DNA of 16,866 nt from Pseudomonadota bacterium (lineage in GTDB: Bacteria > Myxococcota_A > Polyangia > Haliangiales > Haliangiaceae), in NCBI GenBank assembly GCA_023430775.1, contig JAEYYY010000343.1, forward strand, positions 1 to 16,866, read 5' to 3'. The notes beneath the pieces were generated by a model, which was not told the origin of the DNA, did no database searches, and worked only from the letters and a program-made list of their open reading frames with translations. The stretch's first letter is position 1. Every line of letters begins with the position of its first letter. Below, piece by piece: positions 5,213 through 12,974 of the stretch. Both the position numbers and the translations under genes were made by a program.

Positions 5213-6736
5213 ATGCATCGCGATCGCGGGCTCGAGCGAGCGCTGCTCTTCAACTTCGCGATCCACGGCATCGCGCTGCTCGGCATGGTGGCGTTCCTGT
5301 TGCCGGCGCTACCCGGCGGCGGCGACTTCACCGATCACGAGCGCATCGCGTACATCGCGGAGCACCCGTGGCGGTTCCGGCTCGGCTGGTTGCCGTGGCA
5401 GCTGTGTGCCGTCGCCGATGTCTGGCTCGCCATCGCGATGGTGAGGGTCGCGTGGATCCCGCGCGTGCCGGCGATCGGCGTCGCCATCCTGACGCTCGCC
5501 GCGGTGGTCCCCGATCAGTACGCCCAGGCGGTGTGGATCACCCGCGGCGTCGAGCTCGCGCAGACCAGCTCCACCGGCTATCTCGCGCTCGAAGCGGAGC
5601 TGTTCCCGCTCACCGCCGGCTACGGCGCGCTCGGCTACACGCTCGCCGCGCTGCTGTGGACCTGGTGCTTCGCGAAGGCCGGCACCTGGTCGCGCGCCCT
5701 GACCATCCTCTCCGTGACGACCTGGGCGACGATGGGAGTCGCGGTGACCTCACCGCTGTTACCGGCGGAGCATCGGCCGTCGGCGAAGTTCGTGTCGATC
5801 GCGAACGCGCTCGGCTTCCTCCAGCTCCAGCTCTGGCTGTACCTCGTCGCCGAGCAGGTGCTGCGGCGCGCCCGCCCGTTCGCGACCCACGGCCGCCTCG
5901 CGCGCTGGCGCCATCCCGGCCGCGTGCTCGGTGCGGTGTGGAGCGGCATCGCGAACAGCAGGGTGTGGGATGCGTTCCTCCAGCCGGTGCCCGAGCTGAC
6001 GATGAAGAGCGACATCACCGACGTCATCTACGTCAACTACCTGGTGCCCGCCGAGCGCGTGCAGGAGCTGGTGCCGCCGGGCCTCGTGTTGCAGCGGCTC
6101 GGCCCCGACGGCGAGTACGCGCTGTTCACGTTCCTCACCTACCGGCACGGTCACTTCGGGTTCGCGTTCCTCGGTGCGCTGCGCAAGCTGTGCCCGTCGC
6201 CGATCCAGACCAACTGGCGCATCCACGTCGAGAATCCCGCCACCGGTCATCGCGGCATCTACTTCGTCACCAACGCGATCGCGAGCACGCCGTACGCGTT
6301 GATCGCGCGGCTCACCACCGAGGGCATGCCGATGCACGTCATCGCGCGCGGCGAGCTGACGCGCACCGGCGACACCGTGAAGCTCGTGCTCGATCCCGAC
6401 ACCGGCTCGGCGCCCGATGCGGAGGCCGAGCTCGCGCGCACTTCGGAACCCGTCCTCGAGGGCGCGTGGAGGGAGTGCTTCGCCGACTGGCGATCGTTCC
6501 TCGCCTACTGCGTGCCGCAGGATCGGGCGCTGTCGAGTCAGCCGCTCAAGCGCAGGATCTCGCGCCACGAGATCGATCTCGGCATCCCGCTCGACAGCTG
6601 CGTGCCGTACGCCGGTACGGTTCGCTCGCGCGCTGCCCGGACGATCGCAGGCGAGGCGACGCCGCTGTGCTTCCACGTGCCCAGCGTTCACTTCACGTTC
6701 TCGCTCGAAGCGCACGATCCGCTAGTCGATCGGTAG
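5213..6736 (+). CDS. Membrane protein with C-terminal DUF2071-like domain
   Basis: This 507-residue protein appears to be a two-part fusion. Residues 1-220 hold about six hydrophobic segments, near 10-31, 60-79, 85-103, 134-153, 162-181 and 196-214. The first is preceded by a short basic start, and I do not recognise a family for this half. Residues 265-500 form a soluble domain resembling DUF2071, the acetoacetate-decarboxylase-like fold. Supporting stretches are VIYVNYLVPAERVQELVPPG (271-290), SPIQTNWRIHVENP near 330, HRGIYFVTNAIAS near 345, and the late SVHFTFSLEAHDPLV. No catalytic lysine can be assigned by eye. The gene follows DUF1993 by 67 nt on the same strand. Its last 15 bases overlap the convergent recQ. 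Function is unknown; the fusion could anchor the DUF2071-like domain at the membrane. Confidence 0.8.
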   Translation: MHRDRGLERALLFNFAIHGIALLGMVAFLLPALPGGGDFTDHERIAYIAEHPWRFRLGWLPWQLCAVADVWLAIAMVRVAWIPRVPAIGVAILTLAAVVPDQYAQAVWITRGVELAQTSSTGYLALEAELFPLTAGYGALGYTLAALLWTWCFAKAGTWSRALTILSVTTWATMGVAVTSPLLPAEHRPSAKFVSIANALGFLQLQLWLYLVAEQVLRRARPFATHGRLARWRHPGRVLGAVWSGIANSRVWDAFLQPVPELTMKSDITDVIYVNYLVPAERVQELVPPGLVLQRLGPDGEYALFTFLTYRHGHFGFAFLGALRKLCPSPIQTNWRIHVENPATGHRGIYFVTNAIASTPYALIARLTTEGMPMHVIARGELTRTGDTVKLVLDPDTGSAPDAEAELARTSEPVLEGAWRECFADWRSFLAYCVPQDRALSSQPLKRRISRHEIDLGIPLDSCVPYAGTVRSRAARTIAGEATPLCFHVPSVHFTFSLEAHDPLVDR

Positions 6737-8533
6737 GCCGAGCTGCGTGTAGCGCCGGACGACGGCGAGGATCTCGTCGCCGAACCGCGCGATCTTCGCC
6801 GGACCGAGCCCGGGGATTCGCAGCAGTGCCTCGTGCGAGGTGGGCCGCATGCGATCGATCGCCTGGATCGTGGTGCGCTGGAACACCATGTACGCCTTCC
6901 ACTTCAGCTCGCGGGCGCGCCGCTTGCGATAGCGATCGAGCTCGATCGCGATGCTCGACGTGCGCGGCGCGCGCGGCTGCGTGCGATCGCGGCGCGGCGA
7001 TGGCGTGCGCGCCGTGGCCAGCGCGATCGTGGGGTACTTGCGGCCGCGCCGGACCACCTTGCGCTCGCGGATCAACTGTTCGATCGCCGCCTCGATCGAG
7101 GCCTCGCCGTGATCGATCAGCGCGCCGTGCTGGGGCAACCGCAACAGGCCGTTGACCTCGACCGGCTTCGCGCGACTGCCGCGCAGCGCCTTGGTCAGCG
7201 TGCCCTTGCCGACGGGGCGGGGCAGCGCGGCGATCGCGGCGAGGATGATCTGCACCTGATCGCTCGCCAGCTGCGCGATCGGTTCCTCCTCGATCACCGC
7301 GCACGCCGCCGGATCGCGGCACGCATCGCAGGTGCCGCACGCCGCGTGATCCTCGGTCCCCGTGAAGTGCGCGCACAGCTGCTGCTGCCGGCACTCGGCG
7401 CGGGTGGCATATCGCTCGATCGCGGCGAGCGCATCCTCGGCGCGCGCCGACGAGCGATCGTTCAGCTTGCGCTGGGTCACCAGATCCGACGGACCGAACA
7501 GCAACACGCAGCGCGCCGGCAGGCCATCGCGACCCGCGCGCCCGGCCTCCTGGTAGTACGCCTCGAGCGAGCCCGGCGCCTGGAAGTGCACCAGCACGCG
7601 GACGTCCGGGTAATCGACGCCCATGCCGAACGCGCTGGTGGCGACCAGCACTCGCGTGCGACCGACGGAGAACGCCGTCATCGCACGCTCGCGAGCCAGC
7701 GCGGTACGCCCTGCGTGGTAGTGACCGGCCGCGAAGCCCGCGGCCTTCAGCTCGCCGGCGACCGACTCGGTCTTCTTGCGAGTGGCGCAATAGACGATCG
7801 CGTGGCCGGGCCCGGTGCGGCTGCGCATGCCGGCCTCGTCGAGCGCCGCGATCAGCGCCGCCATCCGCGACGCATCACCGCGATGGCGCTGGACCTCGAA
7901 GGCGAGGTTCGGGCGCCGAAAATCGCCCATCACGCGCACCGCCGACTGCAAGCCGAGCGCGCCGGCGAGCTCGCCGAGCACGCGCGGTGTGGCGGTGGCG
8001 GTGAGCGCGATCACCGGCGCCTCGATCACCTCGCGGAGCTCGCGCAGCCGCATGTACTCGGGGCGGAAGTCGTGGCCCCACTGGCTGACGCAATGGGCCT
8101 CGTCGATCGCGATCATCGCGATCGGGGCTCGCGCCAGCAGCCGCTTGAACCCATCGAGCACCGCGCGCTCGGGCGACACGTACAGCAGTGCGAGCTCGCC
8201 CCGCATCAGCGCGCGAAACGCCTCGCCTCGCACGTCGTCATCGAGCTGGCTGTGGATCGCCGCCGCCGGGATGCCGCGCCCGCGCAGGCCTTCGACCTGA
8301 TCGTTCATCAGCGCGATCAGCGGCGAGATCACGATCGTGGTGCCGCGCCCCGCCCGGTGATGGAGCAGGGCAGGGAGCTGATAGCAGGTGGACTTGCCGG
8401 CGCCGGTGGGCAGCACGACCACGGCATCGCGCCCGGCGAGCGCCGCCTCGATCGCCTCGCGCTGACCGGCGCGCAGCCCGCCATACCCGAAGACGTCCCG
8501 CATGACGCCGGCGACCTCGGGCGATAGGTCCAT
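6722..8533 (-). CDS. recQ: ATP-dependent DNA helicase RecQ
   Basis: This 603-residue RecQ helicase unwinds DNA 3' to 5' in repair of stalled forks and recombination. Visible in order are the Q motif GLRAGQ (19-24), Walker A LPTGAGKST (41-49), SPLIALMNDQV (70-80), the DEAH box (144-147) with the aromatic-rich loop QWGHDFRPEY (151-160), LTATAT (177-182), TSAFGMGVDYPDVR (299-312) and the arginine-finger motif QEAGRAGRDG (328-337). The RQC zinc ligands are Cys381, Cys399, Cys402 and Cys405. A winged-helix region follows, then an HRDC domain at about 527-600 with the IPGLGPAKIARFG hairpin. A basic, proline-rich linker sits at about 508-526. Length is normal. I chose the ATG at 8531-8533; GTG codons at 8539 and 8548 would add two or five residues and cannot be excluded. 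The 3' end overlaps the membrane fusion gene convergently. Confidence 0.96.
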   Translation of the reverse strand: MDLSPEVAGVMRDVFGYGGLRAGQREAIEAALAGRDAVVVLPTGAGKSTCYQLPALLHHRAGRGTTIVISPLIALMNDQVEGLRGRGIPAAAIHSQLDDDVRGEAFRALMRGELALLYVSPERAVLDGFKRLLARAPIAMIAIDEAHCVSQWGHDFRPEYMRLRELREVIEAPVIALTATATPRVLGELAGALGLQSAVRVMGDFRRPNLAFEVQRHRGDASRMAALIAALDEAGMRSRTGPGHAIVYCATRKKTESVAGELKAAGFAAGHYHAGRTALARERAMTAFSVGRTRVLVATSAFGMGVDYPDVRVLVHFQAPGSLEAYYQEAGRAGRDGLPARCVLLFGPSDLVTQRKLNDRSSARAEDALAAIERYATRAECRQQQLCAHFTGTEDHAACGTCDACRDPAACAVIEEEPIAQLASDQVQIILAAIAALPRPVGKGTLTKALRGSRAKPVEVNGLLRLPQHGALIDHGEASIEAAIEQLIRERKVVRRGRKYPTIALATARTPSPRRDRTQPRAPRTSSIAIELDRYRKRRARELKWKAYMVFQRTTIQAIDRMRPTSHEALLRIPGLGPAKIARFGDEILAVVRRYTQLGLPID

Positions 8534-8651
8534 GTCCACCCGTAACACGCCCCCCTGTCACTGGCGATGTTGTCGTCGGCGACCGTGAATTTTGACACCA
8601 GCCCGAGTGGTCTGGTTGACCGGCGCCGGCCGGGTGGTCATCCAGGTCTCG
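8534..8651. promoter_or_regulatory. Divergent intergenic region between recQ and the SecD-head-like lipoprotein gene
   Basis: The two genes point away from each other here, so both promoters should lie in these 118 bases. A TTGACA at 8592-8597 matches a -35 box for the rightward gene, but no good -10 follows at 17 nt. A G-rich run upstream of the recQ start could serve as a ribosome binding site for its GTG alternatives. An in-frame rightward start at 8592 exists, but it would bury the lipoprotein signal. Confidence 0.35.
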
Positions 8652-9356
8652 ATGCGAATGACAGCCCTGATGCCCGTGCTGCTCGCGATGGCGGCGTGCG
8701 GCAATGCCGACGAGCCCACCAGGCAGACGACCGTGACGATCGAGAAGGCGCGAGCCCTGCGGTTCCAGGTGGTCGACAACGACACCGGCTACATGCGCCG
8801 GGTTGCCCTCCACGTCGGCGAGGACGACAGCGGACGCGCCGCAAATCCCGTCGCCCGCGCCGCCGGGGTCGCCGCGAGAGAGGACGTCTGGAAGATCGAG
8901 GGTACGAACCAGGTCGGTCGCGACTGGTACCTCGAGGCGTTCGATCGCGGTCCCGTGACAGGCCGCGTGCAGCTCGCGAGCTACTTCGCACGGCTCGGCC
9001 ACGAGTACGCCGTACCGGTGGGGTACGAGGTCGCGTTCGAGCAGACCGAGCCCGGGCGGTGGCGCAGCTACTACGTCCAGGATCAGGTCGTGCTCGACGG
9101 CACCGCGATCGCCGCCGCCGAGGCCTCCGTCGATCCCGAGGATCGTCCGATCGTCATGGTCGATCTCACCGATGACGGCGCGCGCGATTTCGGCGAGCTG
9201 ACGCTGCGGATCACCGGCAAGAAGCTGGCGATGCTGTCGCGCGACGAGGTGCTGTCGGCCCCGGTCGTCAACGGCCAGATCGCCGGTGGCCAGATCTCGA
9301 TCTCGCTGGATCGCGCCGCCGATGCCGAGGCACTCGCGAAGGCACTCGCTCCCTAG
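8652..9356 (+). CDS. Lipoprotein with a stand-alone SecD P1-head-like domain
   Basis: This 234-residue protein starts at the ATG at 8652, giving a basic-hydrophobic signal peptide that ends in LLAMAAC with Cys16 as the lipid site. The C-terminal half resembles the periplasmic P1 head of the SecD translocase subunit. Key segments are QVVLDGTAIAAAEAS (145-159), PIVMVDLTDDGARDFGELT (166-184), GKKLAMLSRDEVLSAPVVN (189-207), QIAGGQISISLD (209-220) and the A-x-x-L-A-K-A-L ending. SecD has the same order: V-x-F-L-T-x-E-G-A-x-x-F, then GKxLAIVLDGxVxSAP, then GG-x-x-I. LRFQVVDNDTGYMRRV at 36-51 may correspond to the SecD P1 base. No SecD transmembrane helices are present, so this is not SecD itself. 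It should sit in the periplasm on a lipid anchor. Role unknown; a protein-binding or export-associated function is inference. Confidence 0.75.
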   Translation: MRMTALMPVLLAMAACGNADEPTRQTTVTIEKARALRFQVVDNDTGYMRRVALHVGEDDSGRAANPVARAAGVAAREDVWKIEGTNQVGRDWYLEAFDRGPVTGRVQLASYFARLGHEYAVPVGYEVAFEQTEPGRWRSYYVQDQVVLDGTAIAAAEASVDPEDRPIVMVDLTDDGARDFGELTLRITGKKLAMLSRDEVLSAPVVNGQIAGGQISISLDRAADAEALAKALAP

Positions 9357-10483
9357 AGTCGCTGCAACAGCAGCGAGCCGAACGAGTAGCCGGCGCCGAA
9401 CGACGCCAGCATGCCGTAGCTACCGGTCGCGAGATCGCTGTTGTGGAGCGTGAACGCGATCGGTGCACCGGCGGACGCGGTGTTGCCGTACTCGGGGATG
9501 ATCACCGGCGCTTCCTCGAGCGTCGCCGCGCGACCGAGCAGCCGCTCGGCGATCAGATCGTTCATGTTCTGGTTCGCCTGGTGCAGCCAGTAGCGCGCGA
9601 TCGCGGTCGGCGCCAGGCCGTGCGATGCGACGTGCTCGCCGACGAACTTCGCGGCGGCGGGGACCACGTCTTTGAACACGCGGCGACCCTGCTGGTAGAA
9701 CAGCTTGTCGGCGGCGAACTGGGTGCTCGGATCGAAGCGGTTGAGGAAGCCGAAGTTGCAGCGAATGTTCGAGCTGTACTTCGCCTGCGAGCGGGTGGAG
9801 AGGATCTCCCAGCCTTGCTTCGCACCCTCGACGGGCTCGATCACCATGGCCACGGCCGCGTCACCGAACAGGAAGTGGCCGTCGCGCTCGCGCCAGTTGT
9901 TGTGGCCGCTCATGATCTCCGGCGCCACCGCGACCGCGCAGGTCGCGGTGCCGGCGCGGATCGCCTGCGAGGCGACCGTCATCGCCATCGTCGCCGACGA
10001 GCAGCCGAGGATCAGATCGAAGCCGTAGCCCCGCGCGCCGATCGCGTTCTGGATCTCGATCGCCATCGCCGGATACGCGCGCTGCATCATCGACGTGCCG
10101 ACGACCACGAGGTCGACGTCCTCGCCGACGCGGCCGGCCGCCGCGAGCGCGCGCTGGATCGCGTTGACCGCGAACTCGGCCTGCACCGACAGCTGGTCAT
10201 CCGGGCGCTCGGGGACGTTCGGGCACATCCGCTCGGGATCGAGCACGCCGGTCTTCTCGATCAGATAGCGCTGCTTGATCCCCGAGCCCTTCTCGATGAA
10301 CTCGGGCGACGAGTGCCGCAGCGGCTGGCGCGTGCCGGCCGCGATCTCGGCCGCGTACTTCGCATTCTCGGCGTCGACGAACGCGTTGAACGCGACACAG
10401 ATCTCCGCGTTGGTGACGACGTGCTCGGGGTGCCAGACGCCGGAGCCGGTGATCGCCGTGCCGGTGGAAATGCGCGAAGTCAT
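9353..10483 (-). CDS. Beta-ketoacyl-ACP synthase III family protein (FabH-like, long form)
   Basis: This 376-residue thiolase-fold condensing enzyme has a complete Cys-His-Asn triad: Cys161 in DLILGCSSATMAM, His301 in WLHQANQNMND, and Asn334 in EYGNTASAGAP. FabH-type enzymes join an acyl-CoA starter to malonyl-ACP. At 376 residues it is longer than classic FabH (about 317), with an insertion around residues 33-100 (AFNAFVDAENAKY to ERPDDQLSV) as seen in the Pseudomonas PA3286-type KAS III that accepts medium-chain acyl-CoA. That substrate preference is inference from overall resemblance. The ATG at 10481-10483 has a strong ribosome binding site. The gene lies 96 nt downstream of the zinc-finger membrane protein gene and its last 4 bases overlap the convergent lipoprotein gene. 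No other fatty-acid or polyketide gene is adjacent. Confidence 0.92.
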   Translation of the reverse strand: MTSRISTGTAITGSGVWHPEHVVTNAEICVAFNAFVDAENAKYAAEIAAGTRQPLRHSSPEFIEKGSGIKQRYLIEKTGVLDPERMCPNVPERPDDQLSVQAEFAVNAIQRALAAAGRVGEDVDLVVVGTSMMQRAYPAMAIEIQNAIGARGYGFDLILGCSSATMAMTVASQAIRAGTATCAVAVAPEIMSGHNNWRERDGHFLFGDAAVAMVIEPVEGAKQGWEILSTRSQAKYSSNIRCNFGFLNRFDPSTQFAADKLFYQQGRRVFKDVVPAAAKFVGEHVASHGLAPTAIARYWLHQANQNMNDLIAERLLGRAATLEEAPVIIPEYGNTASAGAPIAFTLHNSDLATGSYGMLASFGAGYSFGSLLLQRL

Positions 10484-10487
10484 GACG

Positions 10488-10494
10488 CTCCTTT
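10488..10494 (-). promoter_or_regulatory. Strong ribosome binding site of the KAS III gene
   Basis: On the minus strand, AAAGGAG is followed by a 4-nt spacer and the ATG at 10483. It is among the best Shine-Dalgarno sites in the window and fixes this start codon. Confidence 0.75.
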
Positions 10495-10532
10495 CGCATC
10501 GACCGCGACAGCTCCGGTGCAGGGCCCTGTCA

Positions 10533-10566
10533 CGTTCCGGTCATGGAACGGTGCGCGAATTGCGCA
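10533..10566. repeat. Two adjacent inverted repeats upstream of the KAS III gene
   Basis: CGTTCC (10533-10538) and GGAACG (10545-10550) flank a 6-nt loop. TGCGC (10552-10556) and GCGCA (10562-10566) flank GAATT. Both are perfect and lie in the 96-nt gap between the zinc-finger membrane protein gene and the KAS III gene. They could be operators for the KAS III promoter or hairpins ending the upstream transcript. No U-run follows on the minus strand, so a classical terminator is unlikely. Confidence 0.4.
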
Positions 10567-10579
10567 AAGTCGCGTTCAG

Positions 10580-11968
10580 CTACGCGAGGCGGCGGTCGTG
10601 CTCGGCCATCACGGTCGGATCGGGGATCTGGAGCACGATGCCGCCCTGCACGAACTCGCGCGTCGCGGCATCGACCTTGACATCGCGGCGCCGCGCGGTG
10701 ACCAGCTCGATGAACGTGCGCGCGCGCTCGATCGGCGAGCCCTCGATCTGCACGCCGGTGATCTGCGTCGACGGCGTGAACCGCAAGGTCTTGCCCGGCA
10801 GCGACACCAGATCGACGAACGTCACGCCCCCCGGCGAGCAGCGCGCGACGATGCCGACCACGTCGGTCCAGGCGAGCGCGTGGCGGCTGCGATCTGCGCG
10901 CACGGCCTCGATGCCGACCGCCGTCAGCTCGAGCGAGGTTGCCGCGTAGGCGAGCGCTTCGTCGGACTCCTCGGCGGCAGGCGCGAGATCGAGCGGGATC
11001 GAGCTCGGCATGCGCGACTGCCCTCGCGACCGCGTGGGCTGGTAGCGCATGTCGCCGGTCGGCAACGGGAGATGGATGGCGGCCGCTGCCGGCGGGATCT
11101 CGGGCGCGCGAGCGGGTGGCGGCGGTGCCGCTTCATCGACCGCAGCCTTGATGTCGGCAACATCCCAGCCAAACGCCTCGGCGTTCTGGCGGATGAAGTT
11201 ACCGACGAGCACGGCCTGCACGAACCAGAACAGGCACCACAGGATGCCGGCGCCGTAGGCACCGATCAGCGTCGGCGGCAGCAGCAGCGACGACAGCACG
11301 AGGAGCGTGAAGCCGACGGCCAGCGAGATCAGCCAGACGACCGAGAACCGCAGGTAGTTGAAGCCGCCGCGCGAGATCAGCTGGATCCACGCGACCGGCG
11401 AGAACGCGCCCCACGTCGAGTTGGTGATCGTCACCGCGAGGACCACGGCGGGCATGTAGAGCTGGCCGGCGAGCACGAGCCCGCCGAACACGGTGAGGTC
11501 GTCGAGCGAGCGCCCGGAGATTCGCCACGCGATCACCGGCAGGAAGCCGACGAATCCGCAGACGATGCCGCGGACCGCCATGCCCAGCGTCTCGTTCCAG
11601 TCGAGCACCGAGTCCGACGGACCCGGCAGACCTTCACCGCCGTCGGCGACGTGGCGGATGATCACGAAGTAGTAGCCGACCAGCGCCGAGAGAAAGATCC
11701 ACGCGAGCGGCCACGAGTAGGTGCCGAGCGCGTTCGCGATCGCGATCGCGGCGGCGGAGATGATGCCCTCGACCGAGAACACGCGCGTCACCGCATCGCC
11801 GACGACCTCGGGCCAGGTCTTCGGGGCGAAGTACTTCTTGAGCTGATGCCCGCAGGTCAGGCACGACTCGCGCAAGCCGACCCGCCGCACGCATCGACCG
11901 CACCACGTGGTCTCGCAGCCCGTACAGATCCGCGTCGCCTCGACCGCGGGATGGTTGGGACACCCCAT
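10580..11968 (-). CDS. Zinc-finger, multi-pass membrane protein with PH-like C-terminal tail
   Basis: This 462-residue protein has three parts. Residues 1-41 form a B-box-like zinc ribbon with Cys3, His6, Cys15, Cys18, Cys23, Cys26, Cys36, Cys39 and His41, starting CPNHP and containing CxxCxxxWCxxC. Residues 67-258 hold about five or six hydrophobic segments, near 67-82, 86-104, 130-148, 158-181, 207-231 and 237-256. An Ala/Pro-rich linker at 275-300 leads to a soluble tail. Within the tail, roughly 365-440 (LELTAVGIEAVRADRSRHAL, then WTDVVGIVAR and GKTLRF) has the strand pattern of a bacterial PH-like domain. Proteins joining this N-terminal zinc finger to membrane helices are common in myxobacteria, but their role is unknown. 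The zinc finger and tail are probably both cytoplasmic. Start is the ATG at 11966-11968; no family name is assigned. Confidence 0.75.
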   Translation of the reverse strand: MGCPNHPAVEATRICTGCETTWCGRCVRRVGLRESCLTCGHQLKKYFAPKTWPEVVGDAVTRVFSVEGIISAAAIAIANALGTYSWPLAWIFLSALVGYYFVIIRHVADGGEGLPGPSDSVLDWNETLGMAVRGIVCGFVGFLPVIAWRISGRSLDDLTVFGGLVLAGQLYMPAVVLAVTITNSTWGAFSPVAWIQLISRGGFNYLRFSVVWLISLAVGFTLLVLSSLLLPPTLIGAYGAGILWCLFWFVQAVLVGNFIRQNAEAFGWDVADIKAAVDEAAPPPPARAPEIPPAAAAIHLPLPTGDMRYQPTRSRGQSRMPSSIPLDLAPAAEESDEALAYAATSLELTAVGIEAVRADRSRHALAWTDVVGIVARCSPGGVTFVDLVSLPGKTLRFTPSTQITGVQIEGSPIERARTFIELVTARRRDVKVDAATREFVQGGIVLQIPDPTVMAEHDRRLA

Positions 11969-12023
11969 CCCGCGATTGTACTCGGCGGCAGAGGAGCCGG
12001 GGAGATGCCTCCGAGGTAGCCGG

Positions 12024-12884
12024 TCAGCGCTTGCCGAACGCGGCGGCGTACTGGCGGGCGAATTCGTGGATGCCGCGCGGCGGTCGACCGGTGAGCTGCT
12101 TGACCGTGTCGGTGACCTCGCTCGACCAGCCCGCCGAGTACGCGGTGAAGTAGTCGCGCAGCGCCACCACGTTGTAGTCGTCGAAGCCCATCTTCTCGAA
12201 GCTGTCGACGGCGGCGGCGACCGGCACCGGCACGTAGGTGACCTGCTTGCCGATCGCCTCGCCGACCGCGGCGGCGAACTGGTGCAGCGAGATCGCCGTC
12301 GGGCCGGTCAGCGTGTACATCTTGCCGGCGTGCGGTGTCGGATCCTTCAGGATCGCGGCCAGCGAGCTCGCGATGTCGGCGACGTCGACCATCGGCAGCT
12401 TGGCGTCGCCGAGCGCGAAGTAGAACGTGCCCTGCTCGGTGATCGACTGCGCCACCATCAGCATGTTCTGGGCGAAGAAGTGCGGCTTGACGATCGTGTA
12501 CGGCACGCCCGAGCGCTCGAGCTCGGTGTCGCTGAGCGCGTGGATGCGGCTGTTCAGCGTGGGCGCGGTGTGCGCGGCGCCGACCGCCGACATCCGCACC
12601 ACGTGCTTGACGCCGGCCTGGCGCGCCGCGGCGAGCGCGTTCGATTGCTGGTAGGAGGCGAGCGCGCCGGGTGGTGACAGCAAGAAGGCGGTGTCGACGC
12701 CATCGAAGGCGCCCTCGAGCGTTCGCGGCTTGTCGAGATCGCCGCTGCGCAGCTCGATGCCGAGGGCCTGGCCCTTCGCCGGGTCGCGCACCAGGCCGAT
12801 CAGCCGGTGACCCGAATCCTTCAGCGCCGCGATCGTCGCGCTCGAGATCTGTCCGTTTGCACCCGTGAGAAGAATCGTCGCCAT
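12024..12884 (-). CDS. NmrA-type NAD(P)-binding protein (atypical short-chain dehydrogenase)
   Basis: This 286-residue Rossmann-fold protein carries the N-terminal dinucleotide-binding motif TGANGQIS (7-14) after a hydrophobic strand (ATILL). Further family features are GDLDKPRTLEGAFDGVD near residue 48, the FLLSPPG strand near 67, NALAAARQAGVKHVVRMSAVGA near 82, and the VPYTIVKPHFFAQNML segment near 126. It resembles the NmrA/QOR2 group of atypical SDRs, which act as NAD(P)H-dependent quinone or azo reductases or as redox-sensing proteins without catalysis. The catalytic Tyr-x-x-x-Lys of classical SDRs is not evident. The gene lies 90 nt downstream of the LysR gene on the same strand, so LysR probably regulates it. 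Its ATG has a good AAGGAG ribosome binding site. Substrate is unknown. Confidence 0.88.
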   Translation of the reverse strand: MATILLTGANGQISSATIAALKDSGHRLIGLVRDPAKGQALGIELRSGDLDKPRTLEGAFDGVDTAFLLSPPGALASYQQSNALAAARQAGVKHVVRMSAVGAAHTAPTLNSRIHALSDTELERSGVPYTIVKPHFFAQNMLMVAQSITEQGTFYFALGDAKLPMVDVADIASSLAAILKDPTPHAGKMYTLTGPTAISLHQFAAAVGEAIGKQVTYVPVPVAAAVDSFEKMGFDDYNVVALRDYFTAYSAGWSSEVTDTVKQLTGRPPRGIHEFARQYAAAFGKR

Positions 12885-12891
12885 GTCATCG

Positions 12892-12897
12892 CTCCTT
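12892..12897 (-). promoter_or_regulatory. Ribosome binding site of the NmrA-type gene
   Basis: On the minus strand, AAGGAG is separated by 7 nt from the ATG at 12882-12884. This is near-ideal spacing and supports the start choice. Confidence 0.7.
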
Positions 12898-12956
12898 GTG
12901 TGGACCGACGATGCGCCTCGGGACGCGGTGGAACAATGACGTCAAATGGGTCAGAT

Positions 12957-12974
12957 TGGTCCATCAGTGGGACA
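12957..12974 (+). repeat. 18-nt element in the NmrA leader, repeated inverted at the LysR start
   Basis: TGGTCCATCAGTGGGACA lies directly after the LysR stop codon and upstream of the NmrA-type gene. Its core is an inverted repeat GTCC-N7-GGAC. A near copy, matching at 15 of 18 positions, lies on the opposite strand at 13871-13888. The position suits a LysR-type operator for the NmrA promoter, but this is inference. Confidence 0.35.

Noticed and set aside
3466..5331. Leftward open frame of 621 codons opposite tgt and the DUF1993 gene
   Set aside because: The opposite strand holds two clear family matches. This frame gives compositionally biased sequence only.
3490..9356. A tgt-yajC-secD-secF type cluster, suggested by tgt and a SecD-like domain in one window
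   Set aside because: The two genes are 4 kb apart with recQ and others between, the SecD-like protein lacks membrane helices, and no yajC or secF is present.
9443..12019. Long rightward open frame of 858 codons
   Set aside because: It is antisense to the KAS III and zinc-finger membrane protein genes, with an Arg/Asp/His-rich product and no domain.
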